Notes: generated from the sequence alone by a model not told the origin. Shown: positions 52,067 through 60,570, counted from the first letter of the stretch. The stretch is DNA of 64,000 bases from Caulobacter sp. (GCA_030683005.1 JAUXMY010000028.1:1-64000); one strand, 5' to 3'. Program-made: numbers and translations.

Positions 52067-52432
52067 TTGAAGACCTGTCTGCTGGTCGATGACAGCCGGG
52101 TGATCCGCAAGGTGGCCCGCCGCATCCTGGAGGACCTCGGCTACGAGATCGCCGAGGCGTCCGACGGGCTGGAGGCGCTGGCCTGGTGCCGCGCGGCCAT
52201 GCCTGACGTCATCCTGCTCGACTGGAACATGCCGGTGATGAACGGCATGGAGTTCCTGCGCACCCTGCGGGCCGAGCCCGGCGGCGATACGCCCAAGGTC
52301 GTGTTCTGCACCGTCGAGAGCCATCCCGATCGCATCCGCGAGGCCCTGGCGGCCGGCGCGACCGAATACATCATGAAGCCCTTCGACGGCGACATCATCG
52401 CCGCCAAGTTCGAGATGGCGGGTCTGGCCTGA
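52067..52432 (+). CDS. Single-domain response regulator (CheY-like)
   Basis: 121 residues from TTG 52067, with GGAG 10 bp upstream; no ATG is available near. Receiver domain: LLVDDSRVIRKVARRIL (acid pair), VILLDWNMPVMNGMEFL (phospho-Asp), VVFCTVES and EYIMKPFDGD (Lys). No output domain. Its TGA overlaps the ATG of cheR by one base. Confidence 0.9.
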   Translation: MKTCLLVDDSRVIRKVARRILEDLGYEIAEASDGLEALAWCRAAMPDVILLDWNMPVMNGMEFLRTLRAEPGGDTPKVVFCTVESHPDRIREALAAGATEYIMKPFDGDIIAAKFEMAGLA

Positions 52433-53259
52433 TGACGCCCGAGGACATCCAGCTGGTCGTGGCGCTGTGCAAGGCGCGGGCGGGTCTCAAGATCGACCCG
52501 GCCAAGACCTATCTGATGGAGAGCCGGCTGGCCCCGCTGGCCCGGCGCGAAGGCTACAACAGCGTCGAGGACCTGATCGCCGGCCTGAAGCTGCGCCGCG
52601 AGGAGCCGCTGATCTGGGCGCTGGTCGAGGCCATGACGCTGAACGAGACGGCCTTCTTCCGCGACCGGGCGCCGTTCGACCAGCTGCGCGACGACATCCT
52701 GCCGACCCTGACCCGCATGCGCGGCCCCGAGCCGATCCGCATCTGGAGCGCCGCCTGCGCCACCGGTCAGGAAGCCTATTCGGTGGCTATGATCGCCGAT
52801 GAGGCCCACGGGCTGGAGCCCGGCGCCCGCATCGACATCTACGGCTCCGACATCGCCGAGCGCTGTCTGGAGAAGGCCCAGTCCGGCCTCTACACCCAGT
52901 TCGAGGTCCAGCGCGGCCTGCCGATCCAGCAACTGGTGCGGCACTTCGACAAGATCGAGGACAACTGGCAGCTGTCGCCCCGCATCCGCCAGCGGGTGCG
53001 CTGGCGGCGGATCAACCTGGCCGCCGATCTGTCGGGGGTGGGACGGTTCGACGTCATCCTGGCCCGGCATGTGCTGACCGCGCTGGACGACGGCATCCGC
53101 CGCCGGGTGCTGGAAGGCCTGGCCGCCGCCCTGCCCGCCGATGGCTTCCTGCTTCTCGATGCCGAGGTGGCGCCGCAGGACCTGACCGATGCCTTCCGGC
53201 CGGTCAACGGCCGCACTGGCCTCTTCGCCCGCAACCCCTCGTTCAGGGTCGCTGCGTAA
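52432..53259 (+). CDS. cheR: CheR-family protein-glutamate methyltransferase
   Basis: 275 residues. N-terminal helical domain, then an AdoMet-binding domain with IRIWSAACATGQEAYSVAM, IDIYGSDIAERCLEKAQ and FDVILARHVLTAL. Methylates chemoreceptor Glu residues in classical systems. Here it is separate from a full chemotaxis operon. Its 3' end overlaps the convergent PaiB-like gene by 17 bp. Confidence 0.9.
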   Translation: MTPEDIQLVVALCKARAGLKIDPAKTYLMESRLAPLARREGYNSVEDLIAGLKLRREEPLIWALVEAMTLNETAFFRDRAPFDQLRDDILPTLTRMRGPEPIRIWSAACATGQEAYSVAMIADEAHGLEPGARIDIYGSDIAERCLEKAQSGLYTQFEVQRGLPIQQLVRHFDKIEDNWQLSPRIRQRVRWRRINLAADLSGVGRFDVILARHVLTALDDGIRRRVLEGLAAALPADGFLLLDAEVAPQDLTDAFRPVNGRTGLFARNPSFRVAA

Positions 53260-53860
53260 GGGCCGCCATAAGTCCGGCGATCTCCGCCGCTCCCGGCTGC
53301 GACCGCTCCGCCAGCGCCGCAGCCGCCTGCGCGATGGCCGGGGCGGACTTGTTCTGCGACAGCTTGCTGATCCCCTCGAGCCGGTCGACGGTCATCTCGA
53401 AGCCGACGATGGCGGCCAGCATGGCCTCGAACCGGCCCGGGGTCATCTTGGCGCGGGTCCAGGGCGGCTTGGGCGCCAGCCGGGCCTCGAAATGCACCGA
53501 CAGGTCGTCGAGCAGCCGGACCAGGCCGGCCTCATCCAGCGCCGCGACCGGGCCTTCGGCTTCCACCGACTGGTAGTTCCAGGTCGGAACCTGGTCGTCG
53601 ATCCCGTACCAGTCCGGGCTGATGTAGGCGTCCGCGCCCGGGATCACCGCGACCGCCGCCGCCCCGTTCAGCAGCGCCGCCGTGACCGGATTGCTGCGCG
53701 CCAGATGGAAGCGCAGCGCTCGGCCGTCCAGCAGCACCGGCGCCTGGGCGATCAGCGGCGCGCCCGGGCTCGCGACGGCGATCACGGCGAAGCCACGCTC
53801 GGCGACCAAGGCGGCGAGAGCGACCTCATCGGTCAGGCGGAACAGGGGCGAGGCGTGCAT
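53243..53860 (-). CDS. PaiB-family FMN-binding protein
   Basis: 205 residues. Flavin-reductase-like split barrel; YISPDWYGIDDQVPTWNYQSV is the family hallmark, and FEMTVDRLEGISKLSQNK matches the conserved C-terminal part. Named after Bacillus PaiB, a negative regulator; in most bacteria its role is undefined. Confidence 0.9.
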   Translation of the reverse strand: MHASPLFRLTDEVALAALVAERGFAVIAVASPGAPLIAQAPVLLDGRALRFHLARSNPVTAALLNGAAAVAVIPGADAYISPDWYGIDDQVPTWNYQSVEAEGPVAALDEAGLVRLLDDLSVHFEARLAPKPPWTRAKMTPGRFEAMLAAIVGFEMTVDRLEGISKLSQNKSAPAIAQAAAALAERSQPGAAEIAGLMAALTQRP

Positions 53861-53952
53861 GGCCGGCCTCTTAGCAGACGCGAACGCGCTTCGCCCGGCC
53901 TTTGCTTCCCTGACGTCACGACGGCATCCTGCGGGCTGGCAGGAGACACCCG

Positions 53953-55239
53953 ATGAGCGGCGCAGATCGCATTCCCGACGAGATCGCCTTCAAGGCGATC
54001 GACCCCAAGGCCTATGCGGACGACAGCGTCCATGACGCCTTCCGCTGGCTGCGCGCCAACAACCCGCTGGGTCGCGCCGAGCTGGAGGGGGTCGCGCCGT
54101 TCCGGATCGTCACCCGGCACGCCGACATCCTCGAGATCAGCCGGCAGAACGACCTGTTCCACTCCGGCGACCTGGCCTCGACCTTCACCACGCTCGAAGG
54201 CGACCGGCTGGTGCGCGAGATGACCGGCGGCAGCCCCCACCTGGTGCGGACGCTGGTGCAGATGGATGCGCCCGACCACCCCAAGTACCGGATCATGACC
54301 CAGTCGTGGTTCCTGCCGCAGAACATCCGCAAGCTGGAGGACCGCATTCGCCAGATCGCCCGCGAGCACGTCGACCGCATGGCGGCGCTGGGCGGCGAAT
54401 GCGATTTCGTGGGCGAGATCGCCCTCTACTACCCGCTGCGCGTGATCATGGAGATCCTCGGCGTGCCGCCGGAGGACGAGCCGCGCATGCTGAAGCTGAC
54501 GCAGGAGCTCTTCGGCGCCCAGGACCCCGAGCTCAGCCGGTCCGGCGGCAAGGAGAACCTGCAGGGGCCCGAGGCCATGGCCGCGCTGCAGGGCGTGATC
54601 GCCGACTTCTTCATGTACTTCAAGGCGATCACCGACGACCGCAAGGCCAATCCCCGCGGGGATCTGGCCAGCGTGATCGCCAACGGCAAGCTGGACGGCG
54701 AGCCGATCAACGACTTCGAGGCGATGAGCTATTACGTGATCGTCGCCACCGCCGGCCACGACACCACCTCGTCCTCCACGGCCGGCGCGATCTGGGGCCT
54801 GTGCGCCAATTCGGGCGAGTTCGCCAAGGTCAAGGCCGATCCGTCGCTGATCGGCGGCCTGGTCGACGAGTCGATCCGCTGGATCACGCCGGTGAAGCAC
54901 TTCATGCGCTCGGCCACCGCCGACGCCGAGGTCGGCGGTCACCGCATCGAGAAGGGTGAGTGGCTGTGGCTGGCCTATCCGTCAGGCAACCGCGACGAGG
55001 CGGTATTCGAGGATCCGGACGCCTTCCGGGTCGACCGCAGCCCCAACAAGCACCTGGCCTTCGGCTACGGCGCCCACCTGTGCCTGGGCCAGCACCTGGC
55101 CAAGATGGAGATGCGGATCCTGTTCGAGGAACTGCTGCCGCGCCTCAAGTCCCTGGAGTTCGCCGGCGAGCCGAAGCTCAGCGCCGGCAGCTTCGTGTCG
55201 GGCCCCAAGCATCTGCCGATCCGCTACAGCCTGACATAG
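53953..55239 (+). CDS. Cytochrome P450
   Basis: 428 residues, soluble bacterial type. I-helix ATAGHDTTSSSTAG with acid-alcohol pair, E-x-x-R in DESIRW, and heme loop FGYGAHLCLGQHLAKMEM with the Cys ligand. Such enzymes hydroxylate small hydrophobic substrates. No ferredoxin or reductase gene is adjacent. Substrate unknown. Confidence 0.95.
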   Translation: MSGADRIPDEIAFKAIDPKAYADDSVHDAFRWLRANNPLGRAELEGVAPFRIVTRHADILEISRQNDLFHSGDLASTFTTLEGDRLVREMTGGSPHLVRTLVQMDAPDHPKYRIMTQSWFLPQNIRKLEDRIRQIAREHVDRMAALGGECDFVGEIALYYPLRVIMEILGVPPEDEPRMLKLTQELFGAQDPELSRSGGKENLQGPEAMAALQGVIADFFMYFKAITDDRKANPRGDLASVIANGKLDGEPINDFEAMSYYVIVATAGHDTTSSSTAGAIWGLCANSGEFAKVKADPSLIGGLVDESIRWITPVKHFMRSATADAEVGGHRIEKGEWLWLAYPSGNRDEAVFEDPDAFRVDRSPNKHLAFGYGAHLCLGQHLAKMEMRILFEELLPRLKSLEFAGEPKLSAGSFVSGPKHLPIRYSLT

Positions 55240-55251
55240 CGCCCACGAAAA

Positions 55252-55277
55252 GGCCCCCGCCATCACTGGCGGGGGCC
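55252..55277. terminator. Bidirectional hairpin terminator
   Basis: GGCCCCCGCC, loop ATCACT, GGCGGGGGCC: a 10-bp perfect stem between the convergent P450 and entericidin-like genes. AAAA precedes it on the plus strand, giving a T-run for the minus-strand transcript. Confidence 0.8.
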
Positions 55278-55299
55278 CCGGTCTCGTACGCGAACAGCC

Positions 55300-55434
55300 T
55301 TACTTGGCGTCCTGAGCCGTCTCTTCGATGGCCTGGCCGGCCGCACCGACGTCCTTGCCCGCGCCCTCGATGGTGTTGCAGGCGGCGGCCAGAAGGCTGG
55401 TGGCCGCAATGGCCAGAACTACAAGCTTACGCAT
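55300..55434 (-). CDS. Entericidin-like small lipoprotein
   Basis: 44 residues: MRKLVVLAIAATSLLAAACN, a lipoprotein signal with lipobox LAAAC, then TIEGAGKDVGAAGQAIEETA. This is the typical form of entericidin A/B family lipoproteins, which are common stress-induced envelope proteins. An EcfG-type promoter lies upstream at 55483-55508. Confidence 0.88.
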   Translation of the reverse strand: MRKLVVLAIAATSLLAAACNTIEGAGKDVGAAGQAIEETAQDAK

Positions 55435-55482
55435 CGCGCATCTCCTCGGCCCGATCTCCGGGCGGTTGTTTCACGGCGGGTG

Positions 55483-55508
55483 AACGCGCCGGACTGCGCT
55501 CAGGTTCC
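55483..55508 (-). promoter_or_regulatory. EcfG/SigT-type promoter for the entericidin-like gene
   Basis: Minus strand GGAAC (55504-55508), 17-base spacer, CGTT (55483-55486). The predicted start of transcription is about 40 bp before the ATG at 55434. It overlaps the 3' end of the phyK gene. Confidence 0.8.
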
Positions 55509-57206
55509 GGTCGGCGCGGCTTCCGGAGTCGGAAAGTTCAACCGTGCGGTCAGCCCGCCCTCGGGGTTGCGCTCGAGGGTGCACCGGCCACGGAGTTGTC
55601 GGGCATAGGCGTTCATCAAGGTTCGGCCCACGCCCTTGATGTCCTCCGGATCCGGGGCGGCGTTCCGTCCGCCGCCGTCGTCGGCGATGGCCAGTTCGGC
55701 CTCGGGCCCGCGGACGGTGAACTCGACAGTCAGTCTGCCACCGGCCTCTGTCAGCGCGTGCTTCTGGGCGTTGGTCACCGCCTCGACGGCGAACAGGGCC
55801 AGCGGCGCCAGCTTGTCGGGATCGATGACCAGCCGGTCGGCCCGGACTTCGGTGCGCACGCTGCCGTGAGCCGACATGTCTCCGGCCAGAAGCTGGCCGG
55901 TCAACTCTTCCAGGAACGGTCGCAAGTCGACATGCTTGATGTCGGGACCCTGGTAGAGCGCGCGGTAGATCAGCGCCAGGGCCGTGATGCGCTGGCGGGT
56001 GTCGCTCATCGCCTGGCGGGCGGCCCGGTCGGTCAGCGCCCGCTCCTGCATGCTGAGCAAAGAGCTTACGACCTGCAGGTTGTTCTTCACCCTGTGATGG
56101 ATCTCGCGCATCAGCGCGTCCTTCTGGGCCAGGTTGTCGTGCAGCGCGGCGTCGCGGGCGACGATGGTGGCGGCCATGTGGTCGAGAGTCTCGGCCAGTT
56201 CCCGGATTTCCGGCGGCGCCTGCTCTACATGGAGAGGCCGAACCGTGAACCGTCCCCGGGCGTAGATGGCCGCCACCCGTTGCAGATAGACGATCCAGCG
56301 CCCGACACCCCGCTCCGCCGCGAAGAACACCGCCAGCAATGCGACCGCAAAGCCGATCAGCGGAAACACGATGCCCGACATGGGATCGAGCCAGGCGGTG
56401 GCGAACAGCCCCCGCGACGGGGCCGACAGGATGACAAAAAGGTCGTCCTCCACCAGCGGCGCTATCGAATAGGCGCGCCTGACGCCGTCGTCGTCGGTGG
56501 CGTAGGTGAGGACGGAGCTCCGCGTCGCGGCGCGATTGATCCAGCTGCTGACATCGTCGGGGAAGGCGGCCGGATCGGTGACCGACAAGGTTTCGCCCCG
56601 ATGGTCAACGATCGCCACCTGCGATTCGCGCGGCAGCGACCGGTCAGTCAGTTCCGGGCGAAGGCTGGACAGGGGAATGACGGCCGCCAGGACGCTGAAT
56701 CCGCCCTGCGGGTCCACCGACCGCACGGCGGCGAACAGGGCCGGCTCGTCGGCGTAGCTGGCTCCGGGGGTCAAGGTGACGAACTGCTTCTGCCCGGCCG
56801 CCAGGGCGCGGAACCAGTCGCGGTCGCGGCGCTCGGAGTCAGGCGGAACATCGTCCGCGGCGCAGGCCACGCGCCCGATCCGGTCGAAGCGGATGAGGTT
56901 GTCGTAGCCGCCCAGCCGTTGACGGATCTCGGCCAGACGATTGGAGCAGTCCATGCCGATCGCCCCGGGACCGAGCGTCTCGAGAAGGACGCTGGCCGCC
57001 TCGATCCGCGCCCTTGCCGTGGCGGCGCTGCGCGCGCCGGCAGACTCCAGCACGGCCTGCCTTTCGGCCGCCTGTCGTTGATAGGCCAGCATCGACTGGC
57101 CTCCGCCCAGCAGCAGCACCGGCGCCAGGGCCAGGGCAAGGGCCACGCCAAGCCGCACCCGGATGGTGGTGTCGGGACCCCAGTGCAGCCCGCGCAGGAG
57201 CCTCAC
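55500..57206 (-). CDS. phyK: Sensor histidine kinase of the general stress response (PhyK-like)
   Basis: About 568 residues from GTG 57206, which overlaps the sigT stop as GTGA. A first membrane helix, a periplasmic sensor of about 230 residues, a second helix near residue 290, then HAMP-like region and a HisKA_2/HWE kinase domain with REIHHRVKNNLQVVSSLLSM (phospho-His) and AIADDGGGRN. Phosphorylates PhyR. Position directly after nepR-sigT supports the assignment. Confidence 0.88.
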   Translation of the reverse strand: MRLLRGLHWGPDTTIRVRLGVALALALAPVLLLGGGQSMLAYQRQAAERQAVLESAGARSAATARARIEAASVLLETLGPGAIGMDCSNRLAEIRQRLGGYDNLIRFDRIGRVACAADDVPPDSERRDRDWFRALAAGQKQFVTLTPGASYADEPALFAAVRSVDPQGGFSVLAAVIPLSSLRPELTDRSLPRESQVAIVDHRGETLSVTDPAAFPDDVSSWINRAATRSSVLTYATDDDGVRRAYSIAPLVEDDLFVILSAPSRGLFATAWLDPMSGIVFPLIGFAVALLAVFFAAERGVGRWIVYLQRVAAIYARGRFTVRPLHVEQAPPEIRELAETLDHMAATIVARDAALHDNLAQKDALMREIHHRVKNNLQVVSSLLSMQERALTDRAARQAMSDTRQRITALALIYRALYQGPDIKHVDLRPFLEELTGQLLAGDMSAHGSVRTEVRADRLVIDPDKLAPLALFAVEAVTNAQKHALTEAGGRLTVEFTVRGPEAELAIADDGGGRNAAPDPEDIKGVGRTLMNAYARQLRGRCTLERNPEGGLTARLNFPTPEAAPTGT

Positions 57207-57814
57207 CGGGCGGCGCTCAGACGCTCCGCATCGGCCAGGATCGAACGCATGGCGTCTCCGGCTGAGCCGCCGTCGCGATCGTAGTCGCCGGCCTCGAGGA
57301 TGCCATGCAGGGCCTTGCGAGCCCGGCTTACCCGGCTCTTCACCGTTCCGACGGCGCATCCGCAGATGTCGGCCGCCTCTTCGTAGGCAAAGCCGCCGGC
57401 GCCGACCAGGATCAACGCTTCCCGCTGCTCGTCCGGAAGCATGGCCATGGCCAGCCGCAGCTCGTCCAGCGCCACCGGCGCTTCGGGATCATCGACAGCC
57501 ACCAGGGTGCGCTCGGCGGCTTCCTGGTCGAGCTGGATCTGGCGCCAGGAGCGACGCTTGTCCGAATAGAACTGGTTGCGAAGAATCATGAAGGTCCAGG
57601 CCTTCATGTTGGTGCCCAGCTGGAAGCTCTTGCGTGCGTCCCAGGCCTTGATCATTGCATCCTGCGCCAGGTCGTCCGCCTGGGTGGCGTCGCCGGTCAG
57701 CGTGCGGGCGAAAGCCCGCAGGTGGGGAATCAGCTTCACCAGCTCACGCTGGAAGATCGCGTCACGCTCACGGTCGGTCATGGCCGCGTGGCGCTCGTCC
57801 TGAACGGCTGCCAT
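57203..57814 (-). CDS. sigT: ECF sigma factor EcfG/SigT (general stress response)
   Basis: 203 residues. ECF sigma with region 2 (DDLAQDAMIKAWDARKSF) and region 4 (LPDEQREALILVGAGGFAYE, then CAVGTVKSRVSRARKAL). The EcfG class is indicated by its place between NepR and PhyK and by the EcfG-type promoters around it. ATG 57814 follows the nepR stop directly (TAGATG), so the two are translationally coupled. Confidence 0.93.
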   Translation of the reverse strand: MAAVQDERHAAMTDRERDAIFQRELVKLIPHLRAFARTLTGDATQADDLAQDAMIKAWDARKSFQLGTNMKAWTFMILRNQFYSDKRRSWRQIQLDQEAAERTLVAVDDPEAPVALDELRLAMAMLPDEQREALILVGAGGFAYEEAADICGCAVGTVKSRVSRARKALHGILEAGDYDRDGGSAGDAMRSILADAERLSAAR

Positions 57815-58003
57815 CTAGCGGTCTCCGGTTTTGTCGTCGGCCTTGCGCAGGATGTCCAGGAACTCGTCCGGGACAGGTTCATTGACGACCTCGTCGAACA
57901 TCTGCCGCAGCTTCACGCCGATGGCGCGCTGCCGAAGCCGGGTTTCATCCAACGGGGCGGAGCCCTTGCGACGTTCGTCCATGGGATTTTGTTCGATCAT
58001 CAT
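57815..58003 (-). CDS. nepR: Anti-sigma factor NepR
   Basis: 62 residues. Binds SigT until phosphorylated PhyR takes it away. The core helix pair reads IGVKLRQMFDEVVNEPVPDE and FLDILRKADD, the family signature. Starts at the tandem ATGATG at 58001-58003. The open frame extends upstream, but that part covers the promoter. Confidence 0.93.
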   Translation of the reverse strand: MMIEQNPMDERRKGSAPLDETRLRQRAIGVKLRQMFDEVVNEPVPDEFLDILRKADDKTGDR

Positions 58004-58055
58004 ATCGGCGCGGGCACGCGCCTGCCCCCTGTTTTGACGTGTACTTCGCTCGCTC

Positions 58056-58081
58056 AACGCCGCACCTGTCCGCCGGGTTCC
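58056..58081 (-). promoter_or_regulatory. EcfG/SigT-type promoter for nepR-sigT-phyK
   Basis: Minus strand GGAAC (58077-58081), 17-base spacer, CGTT (58056-58059), about 50 bp before nepR. Indicates positive autoregulation. Confidence 0.85.
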
Positions 58082-58122
58082 CATACCTTCGTTCTTTATG
58101 ATGACGTAGTGTTCGCGCTGTG

Positions 58123-58147
58123 GGAACCTTCCTCTGTCGAAGGCGTT
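58123..58147 (+). promoter_or_regulatory. EcfG/SigT-type promoter for phyR
   Basis: GGAAC (58123-58127), 16-base spacer, CGTT (58144-58147), 80 bp upstream of the phyR ATG. Confidence 0.87.
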
Positions 58148-58226
58148 CGGGAGATGAAGGGGTGCGCATCGCCTGCGAGGGTGGTTTTTGTCACGCCATA
58201 ACGAAGACCTAGAAACGGGAGGGGTC

Positions 58227-59024
58227 ATGAGTCTTCTTGCACGTCTTGCACCGCATTTGCCCTACATGCGTCGGTACGCTCGCGCCCTCACGGGCGACCA
58301 GGTCTCCGGCGACCAGTATGTGCGAGTCGCGCTGGAAGCCCTTGCCGCCGGCGACAAGCAACTCGACAGTCGCTTCTCGCCGAGGGTCGCGCTCTATCAT
58401 GTGTTCCACGCCATCTGGTGCAGCTCAGGCGCCAGGCTGGAAGACCGCGCCGATGAGCAGCACACTGGTCCCGATCCAAGCCAGCGCCTGCTGAGAATCG
58501 CTCCGCGGTCCCGCCAGGCCTTCCTCCTGACCGCCCTGGAAGGCTTCACGCCGACCGAAGCGGCCCAGATCCTGGACACCGACTTTCCCGATGTTGAACG
58601 GCTGATCGCCGAAGCCCAGAACGAGATCGACGCCGAACTGGCGACGGACGTGCTGATCATCGAGGACGAGCCGGTCATCGCCGCCGATATCGAGGCGCTG
58701 GTCCGCGAGCTGGGCCACACCGTCGTCGATATCGCGGCCACACGCACCGAGGCCGTGGCGGCGGTCGCCAACAAGATGCCGGGCCTTGTGCTGGCCGACA
58801 TCCAGCTGGCCGACGGGTCCTCGGGCATCGACGCGGTTAAGGATATTCTCGGTCGCTACGACGTGCCGGTGATCTTCATCACCGCCTTCCCCGAGCGCCT
58901 GCTGACCGGCGAGCGGCCGGAGCCCACCTTCCTGATCACCAAGCCCTTCCAGCCGGAAACGGTAAAGGCGGCGATCGGTCAGGCGCTTTTCTTCCACCCC
59001 GGCCGGACGCGGAAGGCGGCTTAA
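58227..59024 (+). CDS. phyR: General stress response regulator PhyR
   Basis: 265 residues from ATG 58227 behind GGGAGGGG. The N-terminal half is a sigma-like domain (LPYMRRYARALTGDQVSG through FTPTEAAQILDTDFPDVERL) that mimics SigT for NepR. The C-terminal receiver has DVLIIEDEPVIAADI (acid pair), LVLADIQLADGSSG (phospho-Asp) and FLITKPFQP (Lys). On phosphorylation it sequesters NepR. Divergent from nepR. Confidence 0.96.
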   Translation: MSLLARLAPHLPYMRRYARALTGDQVSGDQYVRVALEALAAGDKQLDSRFSPRVALYHVFHAIWCSSGARLEDRADEQHTGPDPSQRLLRIAPRSRQAFLLTALEGFTPTEAAQILDTDFPDVERLIAEAQNEIDAELATDVLIIEDEPVIAADIEALVRELGHTVVDIAATRTEAVAAVANKMPGLVLADIQLADGSSGIDAVKDILGRYDVPVIFITAFPERLLTGERPEPTFLITKPFQPETVKAAIGQALFFHPGRTRKAA

Positions 59025-59042
59025 CCGCCCTCCGCTGGTCGC

Positions 59043-59297
59043 CTATTGTTTGACGTCAGTAACCGGCCCCGTCGTGGCGCGAGCCTCGGCGGCGGTTGGC
59101 GTACTGGCTTCATTGGCGGCGGTGAAAGCGCCGGAATAGAAGGCCCAGGCCGTGAACAGCGCGATGACGGCCAGCGTCGTTGAGGCGATCAGCATCAAGA
59201 ACGCGTGGCGGCCCCAACGCCCCTGGCGCGCGTCTGTCGCCTCCAGCACATCGTGACCGGTCTCCGCCGGTCGCGTTCGGTTGAAAATTGTGGCCAT
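59043..59297 (-). CDS. Small membrane protein, probable SigT target
   Basis: 84 residues, one membrane helix (AFLMLIASTTLAVIALFTAW), short basic N-terminus and a Thr/Ala-rich tail. No known family. Placed 18 bp from the phyR stop, convergent. EcfG-type promoter at 59332-59356. Confidence 0.75.
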   Translation of the reverse strand: MATIFNRTRPAETGHDVLEATDARQGRWGRHAFLMLIASTTLAVIALFTAWAFYSGAFTAANEASTPTAAEARATTGPVTDVKQ

Positions 59298-59331
59298 GGA
59301 CGCCTCCTGCTTGGGTAACTCTCAGCAGAAG

Positions 59332-59356
59332 AACGTCCCGGCGCACGCGCTGTTCC
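59332..59356 (-). promoter_or_regulatory. EcfG/SigT-type promoter for the small membrane protein
   Basis: Minus strand GGAAC (59352-59356), 16-base spacer, CGTT (59332-59335); predicted leader of about 28 nt before ATG 59297. Confidence 0.85.
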
Positions 59357-59566
59357 TTTCCCGGCAAGGTCCGCGTGAAACCAGTAAAAAATATCGTCGG
59401 TTGCGGGAACAGATCGCGCAGGGACCGCGTTTACAATTTGCGGAGGCGGCGACGCCCCCCCCGACTTGAGGCTGGCAATAGTCAGCCTGCCGCCTCCGCA
59501 CCCCCTTCTCGATGATGCCGAACTTCGAGGGTGGCCCGCAAGGGACCACCCTCTCTTCTCGCGCCT

Positions 59567-60004
59567 CTACTGGCTTGAGCTCTTGAACACGACGTCGGCG
59601 CGACGGCGAAGCGGGCGCGCCTCCCCGGAAGCGGTTTCGGCGCCGGAAGCGCCGGCCGCGGCGATACGCACATTGCCGAACCCGAACCCGCCAAGCGCCT
59701 GGGTCACCGCCTTGGCGCGCTGTTCGGACAGGAGGAGGTTGGCTCCGGGGTCGCCGACCGCATCGGCGAGACCCAGGACCTCGACCACGCCGAGGGCGCA
59801 GGTCGTGCGCATCTCCCTGGCCTCCGCCAGCACCTGTCGGGCGTCACGCGTGATCCGCGCCGAGCCGTCGTCGAAGTAGATCGAGACCTTCAGATCCTCA
59901 CACAGGTTCGTCGGAGCTACCCGGGACCGGGTGGCGCAGCCCCCGATGACCAGGGTCGATACCACCGCTGCGGCCACCAGCCCGTGTTTCCACATAGCGC
60001 TCAT
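59567..60004 (-). CDS. OmpA-family lipoprotein
   Basis: 145 residues. Signal with lipobox VIGGC; the OmpA C-terminal domain follows: VSIYFDDGSARITRDARQVL, VEVLGLADAVGDPGANLLLS and EQRAKAVTQAL. Such proteins anchor the outer membrane to peptidoglycan. The usual D/R pair of the peptidoglycan site is partly kept (Asp in GLADAVGD, Arg in LSEQRA). No EcfG promoter was found just upstream. Confidence 0.85.
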   Translation of the reverse strand: MSAMWKHGLVAAAVVSTLVIGGCATRSRVAPTNLCEDLKVSIYFDDGSARITRDARQVLAEAREMRTTCALGVVEVLGLADAVGDPGANLLLSEQRAKAVTQALGGFGFGNVRIAAAGASGAETASGEARPLRRRADVVFKSSSQ

Positions 60005-60019
60005 CCTGACTCACCCATG

Positions 60020-60050
60020 AAAAAGAACGGCCGGCGAAACCGCCGACCGT
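60020..60050 (-). terminator. Rho-independent terminator after the glycine-zipper gene
   Basis: Minus strand ACGGTCGGCG, loop GTTT, CGCCGGCCGT, followed by TCTTTTTC. 38 bp after the stop of the gene at 60088. Confidence 0.85.
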
Positions 60051-60087
60051 CCTGATGGTCGCTGAAAAACAGTGATCCGTCGATCCG

Positions 60088-60438
60088 TTACCGGGGACGA
60101 CCGTCTTCCCAGAAGTACCGGCCGCTCGCCTGATCGTAGTAATAGTAGCGACCCGCCCGCTCGTCATAGTACTGGCGGCGGTCCGGAGTGGCGCCACAGC
60201 CGCCGTCCTCGCGGCACCCCTTGACCGCTCCGGCGGTGCCGCCGATGGCGGCGCCGATCGCGGCGCCGGTTCCGGCGTCTCCGCTGCCCACGTTGTTGCC
60301 GATCACCGCGCCGGCGATCGCGCCCAGAGCGGCGCCGCCGGCGGCGTTGCGTTCCACGTTGCCCGTCGTCGTGCAGGCGCTGGTCAGCATGCCTGCGGCG
60401 GCGATCGCCAGGGCGGTTCTCATCATTGTCTTGTTCAT
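60088..60438 (-). CDS. Glycine-zipper lipoprotein
   Basis: 116 residues from ATG 60438 with GGAGAGG upstream. Signal and lipobox (LTSAC), then a glycine-zipper (GGAALGAIAGAVIGNNVGSG, GAAIGAAIGGTAGAVKG) and a Tyr-rich tail (RRQYYDERAGRYYYYDQ). Resembles the YMGG/17-kDa surface antigen type lipoproteins linked to envelope stress. EcfG promoter upstream. Confidence 0.88.
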   Translation of the reverse strand: MNKTMMRTALAIAAAGMLTSACTTTGNVERNAAGGAALGAIAGAVIGNNVGSGDAGTGAAIGAAIGGTAGAVKGCREDGGCGATPDRRQYYDERAGRYYYYDQASGRYFWEDGRPR

Positions 60439-60479
60439 ATGCCTCTCCAGGGTTTGGTTCGGCCCCCGTCGGCATTGGC

Positions 60480-60504
60480 AACGCGGCGCGCCCCCGGGAG
60501 TTCC
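60480..60504 (-). promoter_or_regulatory. EcfG/SigT-type promoter for the glycine-zipper gene
   Basis: Minus strand GGAAC (60500-60504), 16-base spacer, CGTT (60480-60483), leader about 35 nt. Confidence 0.86.
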
Positions 60505-60509
60505 GGTCA

Positions 60510-60535
60510 GGAACCTCTGCCCCCCGGTTCCCGTT
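60510..60535 (+). promoter_or_regulatory. EcfG/SigT-type promoter for the diacylglycerol-kinase-like gene
   Basis: GGAAC (60510-60514), 17-base spacer, CGTT (60532-60535). It is back to back with the minus-strand promoter; only 5 bp separate the two -35 elements. Confidence 0.85.
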
Positions 60536-60570
60536 AGCGTGTGGCATTGAGGTCGGGTGAGGCATTGAAC

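Noticed and set aside
60005-60087. EcfG promoter for the OmpA-like lipoprotein
   Set aside because: A GGAC ... CGTT can be found, but the -35 lacks GGAAC and the spacer is 19; these bases form the terminator hairpin.
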